From positions 547,253 to 611,252 of the forward strand of contig CAWIYC010000003.1 in NCBI GenBank assembly GCA_963840235.1: a stretch of DNA of 64,000 bases, in the 5' to 3' direction. The notes under the pieces were generated by a model. That model did not search any database, was not told the origin of the DNA, and worked only from the letters and a program-made list of their open reading frames with translations. Made by a program: the position numbers and the translations under genes. Origin of the DNA: JBBRHQ01 sp963840235 (lineage in GTDB: Bacteria; Actinomycetota; Thermoleophilia; Solirubrobacterales; 70-9). Below are positions 56,301 through 64,000 of this stretch, piece by piece. Every line of letters begins with the position of its first letter. Position 1 is the first letter of the stretch.

Positions 56301-58392
56301 CTCGAACACGATCAACGTCGAGGCGCCGGGCTCGGGCTCCTACTCCAGCCGCGTCCTCGCCACCGCCGGGCTCACCAACTACTGGCGCATGGGCGATGCC
56401 ACCGGCCCGACCCTCGCCGACAGCAAGGGCAGCTCGCCCGCCACCACCACCGGCAGCCCGGCCTTCGGCGCCCTCGGGGCCGTGGCCGGGGACTCGAACA
56501 CCGCGGTCGGCTTCAACGGCACCAGCGACGCCGCCCAGGCCAACCTCAACCTCTCCGCCACCAACAAGCTGACCCTCGAGTTCTGGCTGAAGTGGAACTC
56601 GTTCGCCAACGACGACGACCTCGCCTTCGAGCTGACGCCGAACTTCAACCAGAACTCCGGCGGCTTCCTCGTCGACCCCAACGCCCCCGAGGCGGGCGGC
56701 AAGTTCGGCGTGGGAATCGGCAACGGCAGCACCCGCAACACCGCCTACTTCGACCGCCCCAGCGCCGGCCAGTGGCACCACTACGCCTTCGTCCTTGACA
56801 GCAGCGCCGCCGCGGCGAACCAGATCACCCCCTATCTCGACGGCCAGCCGGTCGCCTACACCAAGGCGGATTCCGGCACCGGGGCCGGCAACTTCGCCAA
56901 CTCCCAGCTCTACTTCATGTCGCGGGCCGCGTCGGCGCTGTTCGGCGCCGGGAACCTCGACGAGGTGGCGATCTATAACCGGGCGCTGTCGGCGAGCACG
57001 ATCGCCGCCCACTTCGGCGGCAACAGCCAGACCCCCAACGCCTCCTTCACGGTCGCCCCCAACCCGGCCCAGGCCGGCGACAATGTCTCCTTCGACGCCT
57101 CCGCCTCCTCAGACCCCGACGGCACGATCGCCAAATACGAGTGGGATCTCGACGGCAACGGGTCCTTCGAGACCGACACCGGCACCAACCCCACGACCAC
57201 CAGGACCTACCCGGCCGCCGGAACATTCGACGTCAAGCTGAGGGTCACCGACAACGGCGCCAACACCAGCCAGACCTCCCGCACCCTCACCGTCGAGGCG
57301 CCGGGCTCGGGCTCCTACTCCAGCCGCGTCCTCGCCACCGCCGGGCTCACCAACTACTGGCGCATGGGCGATGCCACCGGCAACACGCTGGTCGACTCCT
57401 ACGGCAACAGCAACGCGACCACCGTCGGCGCGCCGACGCTGGGGGCATCCGGAGCGATCAGCGCCGACAGCGACACCGCGGTCGGCTTCAACGGCACCAG
57501 CGACGCCGCCCAGGCCAACCTCAACCTCTCCGCCACCAACAAGCTGACCCTCGAGTTCTGGCTGAAGTGGAACTCGTTCGCCAACGACGACGACCTCGCC
57601 TTCGAGCTGACGCCGAACTTCAACCAGAACTCCGGCGGCTTCCTCGTCGACCCCAACGCCCCCGAGGAGGGCGGAAAGTTCGGCGTCGCTCTCGGCAACG
57701 GCGATCCGCGCAACACCGCCTACTTCGACCGCCCCAGCGCCGGCCAGTGGCACCACTACGCCTTCGTCCTTGACAGCAGCGCCGCCGCGGCGAACCAGAT
57801 CACCCCCTATCTCGACGGCCAGCCGGTCGCCTACACCAAGACGGCCTCCGGCACCGGCGCCGGCAACTTCGCCAACTCCCAGCTCTACTTCATGTCGCGG
57901 GCCGCGTCGGCGCTGTTCGGTGCCGGCGACCTCGACGAGGTGGCGATCTACGACCGGGGGCTGTCGGCGAGCACGATCGCCGCCCACTTCGCCGGCAGCC
58001 AAAACCAGGCCCCGAGCGCCTCCTTCACGCTCTCCCCCAACCCGGCCCAAAGCGGGGCCAACGTCGACTTCGACGCCGCCGGCTCGGGCGACCCCGACGG
58101 GACGATCGCCAAGTATGAGTGGGATCTGGACGCCAACGGCTCCTTTGAGACCGACACCGGGACCACGGCGACGCACCTCGCGCTCCTATGCCAACGGCGG
58201 CGATCGCACCGTCGGGCTGCGGGTCACCGACAACGACGGCGCCACGGCGACCACGACGCGGGTGCTGACGGTCGAAAACCAGGCCCCGAGCGCCTCCTTC
58301 ACGCTCTCCCCCAACCCGGCCCAAAGCGGGGCCAACGTCGACTTCGACGCCGCCGGCTCGGGCGACCCCGACGGGACGATCGCCAAGTATGA
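53326..58392 (+). CDS. Second giant dimethylformamidase-beta-like/PKD/LamG protein, frame lost in the PKD array
   Basis: Same start (MTRTQTNSYAF), signal peptide and domains as copy 1, with only scattered substitutions for about 1300 residues. The third LamG (57306-57990) is a hybrid of the first and second LamG types. The frame enters a 273-bp PKD repeat array at 58006 (about residue 1561). The first repeat unit has one extra base near 58174, after which the translation becomes Arg/His-rich nonsense and stops at 58392. If the extra bases are errors, the protein would continue through at least 22 PKD units past the window end. Confidence 0.8.
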   Translation: MTRTQTNSYAFLGVALAIVAALLLLPGAAQADLCPSDNPVVQENNCSGAGSEGWRLTNYSPDVAGFSTKSSFNLGENVPLKIGRVNTSAASTVRLDVYRMGYYGNTGSRLITAASSASVSVNNLFSGCSATNATTGLKSCSGWATSFTIPGSSLPASGVYTAKLTTPSGLENTITFVVRDDSRNPKSDILFAVPTGTYQAYNDWGGKSLYFDSAGGNPTISGTGRAVKVSFDRPLSDPGQGNRFIGPDFYMVQWLEKEGYDVSYTDDVSLHQTPTEMLGHKIDLVSGHSEYWSLEQMNGYLAARNAGVNIASFSGNTAYWKVRYENNGRTLVCYKTAEGSGSTGSGEDGANDWGPDGIEGTADDALGLDQIAGTADDHPENSTTTFRDNGAPPGDPNAPPGGRVGPDMPENQLLGNMYYGAELSAGAFPLQIPAANASGHYAGDRIWRNTGISTSGTTTIGSNLVGWEWDAIPTQAQYLAKQPAGVKPLTNSSIPLGQNVDWLQDEGRVYAKTNPPGQCACAQAVKYTAASGALVFASGTNDWANALAPNPDTRIIQATYNIFSDMGAQPVTPVDVTLDPPSGPQPPTASFTISPNPAQTAQTVTFDGSSSTDLDGPITKYEWDLDGNGTYEVDGGTTAVTTHSYSSTGVYTVRLRVTDAQGVRSTTNRALSIDNSGTGSYPSRVLGTTGLLSYWRMGDTSGNTLVDSYGNSNATTVGAPTLGAPGVISGDSDTAVAFNGTSDAAQANLALSGTSKVTIEFWMKWNGFTDDDDLAFEFTPNFNSSSGGFLVDPNAPQAGGKFGVAIGNGSSRNNAFFNRPSAGQWHYYAFVLDSSAAAADQITPYVDGQPVAYTKVNSGTGAGNFANSTLNFMSRAGSSLFGAGTLDDVALYTRALDSATVAAHYAGNPQPPTASFQSSSEVVNVGQTVNFDASGSSSPNGSITKYEWDLDGNGSYETDTGNTPTASSSYPAPATVTVGLRVTDSANQTATTSNTINVEAPGSGSYSSRVLATAGLTNYWRMGDATGPTLADSKGSSPATTTGSPAFGALGAVAGDSNTAVGFNGTSDAAQANLNLSATNKLTLEFWLKWNSFANDDDLAFELTPNFNQNSGGFLVDPNAPEAGGKFGVGIGNGSTRNTAYFDRPSAGQWHHYAFVLDSSAAAANQITPYLDGQPVAYTKADSGTGAGNFANSQLYFMSRAASALFGAGNLDEVAIYNRALSASTIAAHFGGNSQTPNASFTVAPNPAQAGDNVSFDASASSDPDGTIAKYEWDLDGNGSFETDTGTNPTTTRTYPAAGTFDVKLRVTDNGANTSQTSRTLTVEAPGSGSYSSRVLATAGLTNYWRMGDATGNTLVDSYGNSNATTVGAPTLGASGAISADSDTAVGFNGTSDAAQANLNLSATNKLTLEFWLKWNSFANDDDLAFELTPNFNQNSGGFLVDPNAPEEGGKFGVALGNGDPRNTAYFDRPSAGQWHHYAFVLDSSAAAANQITPYLDGQPVAYTKTASGTGAGNFANSQLYFMSRAASALFGAGDLDEVAIYDRGLSASTIAAHFAGSQNQAPSASFTLSPNPAQSGANVDFDAAGSGDPDGTIAKYEWDLDANGSFETDTGTTATHLALLCQRRRSHRRAAGHRQRRRHGDHDAGADGRKPGPERLLHALPQPGPKRGQRRLRRRRLGRPRRDDRQV

Positions 58393-61300
58393 GTGGGATC
58401 TGGACGCCAACGGCTCCTATGAGACCGACACCGGGACCACGGCGACGCACCTCGCGCTCCTATGCCAACGGCGGCGATCGCACCGTCGGGCTGCGGGTCA
58501 CCGACAACGACGGCGCCACGGCGACCACGACGCGGGTGCTGACGGTCGAAAACCAGGCCCCGAGCGCCTCCTTCACGCTCTCCCCCAACCCGGCCCAAAG
58601 CGGGGCCAACGTCGACTTCGACGCCGCCGGCTCGGGCGACCCCGACGGGACGATCGCCAAGTATGAGTGGGATCTGGACGCCAACGGCTCCTATGAGACC
58701 GACACCGGGACCACGGCGACGACCTCGCGCTCCTATGCCAACGGCGGCGATCGCACCGTCGGGCTGCGGGTCACCGACAACGACGGCGCCACGGCGACCA
58801 CGACGCGGGTGCTGACGGTCGAAAACCAGGCCCCGAGCGCCTCCTTCACGCTCTCCCCCAACCCGGCCCAAAGCGGGGCCAACGTCGACTTCGACGCCGC
58901 CGGCTCGGGCGACCCCGACGGGACGATCGCCAAGTATGAGTGGGATCTGGACGCCAACGGCTCCTTTGAGACCGACACCGGGACCACGGCGAGCGACCTC
59001 GCGCTCCTATGCCAACGGCGGCGATCGCACCGTCGGGCTGCGGGTCACCGACAACGACGGCGCCACGGCGACCACGACGCGGGTGCTGACGGTCGAAAAC
59101 CAGGCCCCGAGCGCCTCCTTCACGCTCTCCCCCAACCCGGCCCAAAGCGGGGCCAACGTCGACTTCGACGCCGCCGGCTCGGGCGACCCCGACGGGACGA
59201 TCGCCAAGTATGAGTGGGATCTGGACGCCAACGGCTCCTTTGAGACCGACACCGGGACCACGGCGAGCGACCTCGCGCTCCTATGCCAACGGCGGCGATC
59301 GCACCGTCGGGCTGCGGGTCACCGACAACGACGGCGCCACGGCGACCACGACGCGGGTGCTGACGGTCGAAAACCAGGCCCCGAGCGCCTCCTTCACGCT
59401 CTCCCCCAACCCGGCCCAAAGCGGGGCCAACGTCGACTTCGACGCCGCCGGCTCGGGCGACCCCGACGGGACGATCGCCAAGTATGAGTGGGATCTGGAC
59501 GCCAACGGCTCCTTTGAGACCGACACCGGGACCACGGCGAGCGACCTCGCGCTCCTATGCCAACGGCGGCGATCGCACCGTCGGGCTGCGGGTCACCGAC
59601 AACGACGGCGCCACGGCGACCACGACGCGGGTGCTGACGGTCGAAAACCAGGCCCCGAGCGCCTCCTTCACGCTCTCCCCCAACCCGGCCCAAAGCGGGG
59701 CCAACGTCGACTTCGACGCCGCCGGCTCGGGCGACCCCGACGGGACGATCGCCAAGTATGAGTGGGATCTGGACGCCAACGGCTCCTTTGAGACCGACAC
59801 CGGGACCACGGCGAGCGACCTCGCGCTCCTATGCCAACGGCGGCGATCGCACCGTCGGGCTGCGGGTCACCGACAACGACGGCGCCACGGCGACCACGAC
59901 GCGGGTGCTGACGGTCGAAAACCAGGCCCCGAGCGCCTCCTTCACGCTCTCCCCCAACCCGGCCCAAAGCGGGGCCAACGTCGACTTCGACGCCGCCGGC
60001 TCGGGCGACCCCGACGGGACGATCGCCAAGTATGAGTGGGATCTGGACGCCAACGGCTCCTTTGAGACCGACACCGGGACCACGGCGACGACCTCGCGCT
60101 CCTATGCCAACGGCGGCGATCGCACCGTCGGGCTGCGGGTCACCGACAACGACGGCGCCACGGCGACCACGACGCGGGTGCTGACGGTCGAAAACCAGGC
60201 CCCGAGCGCCTCCTTCACGCTCTCCCCCAACCCGGCCCAAAGCGGGGCCAACGTCGACTTCGACGCCGCCGGCTCGGGCGACCCCGACGGGACGATCGCC
60301 AAGTATGAGTGGGATCTGGACGCCAACGGCTCCTTTGAGACCGACACCGGGACCACGGCGAGCGACCTCGCGCTCCTATGCCAACGGCGGCGATCGCACC
60401 GTCGGGCTGCGGGTCACCGACAACGACGGCGCCACGGCGACCACGACGCGGGTGCTGACGGTCGAAAACCAGGCCCCGAGCGCCTCCTTCACGCTCTCCC
60501 CCAACCCGGCCCAAAGCGGGGCCAACGTCGACTTCGACGCCGCCGGCTCGGGCGACCCCGACGGGACGATCGCCAAGTATGAGTGGGATCTGGACGCCAA
60601 CGGCTCCTTTGAGACCGACACCGGGACCACGGCGACGACCTCGCGCTCCTATGCCAACGGCGGCGATCGCACCGTCGGGCTGCGGGTCACCGACAACGAC
60701 GGCGCCACGGCGACCACGACGCGGGTGCTGACGGTCGAAAACCAGGCCCCGAGCGCCTCCTTCACGCTCTCCCCCAACCCGGCCCAAAGCGGGGCCAACG
60801 TCGACTTCGACGCCGCCGGCTCGGGCGACCCCGACGGGACGATCGCCAAGTATGAGTGGGATCTGGACGCCAACGGCTCCTTTGAGACCGACACCGGGAC
60901 CACGGCGAGGACCTCGCGCTCCTATGCCAACGGCGGCGATCGCACCGTCGGGCTGCGGGTCACCGACAACGACGGCGCCACGGCGACCACGACGCGGGTG
61001 CTGACGGTCGAAAACCAGGCCCCGAGCGCCTCCTTCACGCTCTCCCCCAACCCGGCCCAAAGCGGGGCCAACGTCGACTTCGACGCCGCCGGCTCGGGCG
61101 ACCCCGACGGGACGATCGCCAAGTATGAGTGGGATCTGGACGCCAACGGCTCCTTTGAGACCGACACCGGGACCACGGCGACGACCTCGCGCTCCTATGC
61201 CAACGGCGGCGATCGCACCGTCGGGCTGCGGGTCACCGACAACGACGGCGCCACGGCGACCACGACGCGGGTGCTGACGGTCGAAAACCAGGCCCCGAGC

Positions 61301-64000
61301 GCCTCCTTCACGCTCTCCCCCAACCCGGCCCAAAGCGGGGCCAACGTCGACTTCGACGCCGCCGGCTCGGGCGACCCCGACGGCACGATCGCCAAGTATG
61401 AGTGGGATCTGGACGCCAACGGCTCCTTTGAGACCGACACCGGGACCACGGCGACGACCTCGCGCTCCTATGCCAACGGCGGCGATCGCACCGTCGGGCT
61501 GCGGGTCACCGACAACGACGGCGCCACGGCGACCACGACGCGGGTGCTGACGGTCGAAAACCAGGCCCCGAGCGCCTCCTTCACGCTCTCCCCCAACCCG
61601 GCCCAAAGCGGGGCCAACGTCGACTTCGACGCCGCCGGCTCGGGCGACCCCGACGGCACGATCGCCAAGTATGAGTGGGATCTGGACGCCAACGGCTCCT
61701 TTGAGACCGACACCGGGACCACGGCGACGACCTCGCGCTCCTATGCCAACGGCGGCGATCGCACCGTCGGGCTGCGGGTCACCGACAACGACGGCGCCAC
61801 GGCGACCACGACGCGGGTGCTGACGGTCGAAAACCAGGCCCCGAGCGCCTCCTTCACGCTCTCCCCCAACCCGGCCCAAAGCGGGGCCAACGTCGACTTC
61901 GACGCCGCCGGCTCGGGCGACCCCGACGGGACGATCGCCAAGTATGAGTGGGATCTGGACGCCAACGGCTCCTTTGAGACCGACACCGGGACCACGGCGA
62001 CGACCTCGCGCTCCTATGCCAACGGCGGCGATCGCACCGTCGGGCTGCGGGTCACCGACAACGACGGCGCCACGGCGACCACGACGCGGGTGCTGACGGT
62101 CGAAAACCAGGCCCCGAGCGCCTCCTTCACGCTCTCCCCCAACCCGGCCCAAAGCGGGGCCAACGTCGACTTCGACGCCGCCGGCTCGGGCGACCCCGAC
62201 GGGACGATCGCCAAGTATGAGTGGGATCTGGACGCCAACGGCTCCTTTGAGACCGACACCGGGACCACGGCGACGACCTCGCGCTCCTATGCCAACGGCG
62301 GCGATCGCACCGTCGGGCTGCGGGTCACCGACAACGACGGCGCCACGGCGACCACGACGCGGGTGCTGACGGTCGAAAACCAGGCCCCGAGCGCCTCCTT
62401 CACGCTCTCCCCCAACCCGGCCCAAAGCGGGGCCAACGTCGACTTCGACGCCGCCGGCTCGGGCGACCCCGACGGGACGATCGCCAAGTATGAGTGGGAT
62501 CTGGACGCCAACGGCTCCTTTGAGACCGACACCGGGACCACGGCGACGACCTCGCGCTCCTATGCCAACGGCGGCGATCGCACCGTCGGGCTGCGGGTCA
62601 CCGACAACGACGGCGCCACGGCGACCACGACGCGGGTGCTGACGGTCGAAAACCAGGCCCCGAGCGCCTCCTTCACGCTCTCCCCCAACCCGGCCCAAAG
62701 CGGGGCCAACGTCGACTTCGACGCCGCCGGCTCGGGCGACCCCGACGGGACGATCGCCAAGTATGAGTGGGATCTGGACGCCAACGGCTCCTTTGAGACC
62801 GACACCGGGACCACGGCGACGACCTCGCGCTCCTATGCCAACGGCGGCGATCGCACCGTCGGGCTGCGGGTCACCGACAACGACGGCGCCACGGCGACCA
62901 CGACGCGGGTGCTGACGGTCGAAAACCAGGCCCCGAGCGCCTCCTTCACGCTCTCCCCCAACCCGGCCCAAAGCGGGGCCAACGTCGACTTCGACGCCGC
63001 CGGCTCGGGCGACCCCGACGGGACGATCGCCAAGTATGAGTGGGATCTGGACGCCAACGGCTCCTTTGAGACCGACACCGGGACCACGGCGACGACCTCG
63101 CGCTCCTATGCCAACGGCGGCGATCGCACCGTCGGGCTGCGGGTCACCGACAACGACGGCGCCACGGCGACCACGACGCGGGTGCTGACGGTCGAAAACC
63201 AGGCCCCGAGCGCCTCCTTCACGCTCTCCCCCAACCCGGCCCAAAGCGGGGCCAACGTCGACTTCGACGCCGCCGGCTCGGGCGACCCCGACGGCACGAT
63301 CGCCAAGTATGAGTGGGATCTGGACGCCAACGGCTCCTTTGAGACCGACACCGGGACCACGGCGACGACCTCGCGCTCCTATGCCAACGGCGGCGATCGC
63401 ACCGTCGGGCTGCGGGTCACCGACAACGACGGCGCCACGGCGACCACGACGCGGGTGCTGACGGTCAAAACCAGGCCCCGAGCGCCTCCTTCACGCTCTC
63501 CCCCAACCCGGCCCAAAGCGGGGCCAACGTCGACTTCGACGCCGCCGGCTCGGGCGACCCCGACGGGACGATCGCCAAGTATGAGTGGGATCTGGACGCC
63601 AACGGCTCCTTTGAGACCGACACCGGGACCACGGCGACGACCTCGCGCTCCTATGCCAACGGCGGCGATCGCACCGTCGGGCTGCGGGTCACCGACAACG
63701 ACGGCGCCACGGCGACCACGACGCGGGTGCTGACGGTGCGAAAACCAGGGCCCCGACCGCCTCCTTCACGCTCGCCCCCAACCCGGCCCACACGGGGCCA
63801 ACGTCGACTTCGACGCCGCGGCCTCCTCCGACCCCGACGGGACGATCGCCAAGTACGAGTGGGATCTCGACGCCAACGGCTCCTTTGAGACCGACACCGG
63901 GACCACGGCGACGACCTCGCGCTCCTATGCGGACGGCGCCGATCGCACCGTCGGGCTGCGGGTCACCGACAACGACGGCGCCACGGCGACCACGACGCGG
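58006..64000 (+). repeat. Tandem array of about 22 near-identical 273-bp PKD-coding units
   Basis: Units begin (first base of the CAG in QAPSASF) at 58006, 58280, 58554, 58827, 59101, 59375, 59649, 59923, 60196, 60470, 60743 and then every 273 bp to 63200, with further ones at 63472 and 63746. Each encodes a 91-residue PKD domain (SASFTLSPNPAQSG, GTIAKYEWDLDANGS, VGLRVTDNDGATATT). Seven units are 274 bp because of one extra base at the same place (before ACCTCGCG); the unit before 63472 lacks a base and the last is diverged. The array leaves the window, so total size is unknown. Confidence 0.95.

Noticed and set aside
60215..63244. A 1009-codon open frame on the minus strand across the PKD array
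   Set aside because: It is the antisense of identical 273-bp units; in a GC-rich repeat whose length is divisible by three one open antisense frame stays open throughout. The plus frame encodes a clear PKD domain.
58006..64000. Regularly spaced repeats considered as a CRISPR array
   Set aside because: Units are 273 bp with no short repeat/unique spacer alternation, and they translate to PKD domains.

Overview
The window is a GC-rich actinobacterial chromosome segment, most likely from class Thermoleophilia (Solirubrobacterales or Gaiellales type). The evidence is an actinobacterial integration host factor (mihF) next to gmk-rpoZ-coaBC, heavy use of GTG and TTG starts with 1-8 bp stop/start overlaps, and a family of small SnoaL-like proteins that begin MSQENV and end LEAAGL, which I recall as expanded in that group. 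Taxonomy is inferred from content only.

Layout. (1) 1-7.9 kb, minus strand: rimP-nusA-infB, then ylxP-rbfA-nrnA-truB-ribF, the translation/ribosome maturation cluster; ylxR is absent between nusA and infB. A promoter and an intrinsic terminator both lie in the rimP leader. (2) 7.9-22.1 kb, minus strand: a long pyrimidine operon, pyrR-pyrB-pyrC-(isochorismatase-like)-carA-(GNAT)-(SnoaL-like)-carB-pyrK-pyrD. It is followed by mihF-gmk-rpoZ-coaBC with its own near-leaderless promoter, then a TPR gene and dtd. The pyrR leader carries a PyrR-binding-loop match that can hide the pyrR ribosome binding site. (3) 22.1-30.6 kb: rnz, tRNA-Arg(CCG), then an accessory region. This holds a tyrosine-recombinase remnant beside the tRNA, a perfect LexA box over a small unknown gene, an array of MSQEN SnoaL-like genes with decayed copies, an RTX-like fragment, small membrane and secreted proteins, and an SRAP protein. 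(4) 30.7-34.4 kb, minus strand: a sugar epimerase and a glucose-1-phosphate cytidylyltransferase-like gene, then a threonine-synthase-like PLP gene followed by a MoaD/ThiS-type sulfur carrier. The PLP gene lies behind a SAM-I-type riboswitch and terminator. (5) 34.4-42 kb, mainly plus strand: corA, two HIT proteins, phosphomannomutase, an MBL hydrolase, a lipid-kinase-like gene, an SDR gene (minus) and a HEAT-repeat protein. (6) 42-64 kb: hexapeptide acyltransferase (minus), a LuxR-type regulator, a DegT aminotransferase, GT4 and GT2 glycosyltransferases. Then come two tandem, nearly identical giant secreted proteins (N,N-dimethylformamidase beta-like domain plus PKD and LamG domains). The second runs into an array of about 22 near-identical 273-bp PKD units that continues past the window end.

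Single-base frame disruptions appear in pyrC, the threonine-synthase-like gene, the RTX-like fragment and repeatedly in the PKD array. Some may be sequencing or assembly errors, so these reading frames should be treated with care. No gene-free stretch longer than about 300 bases was found. The larger gaps (3236-3512, 23072-23256, 24429-24615, 28061-28275, 28952-29149, 30581-30765, 40824-40973) show only the signals listed or nothing recognisable.
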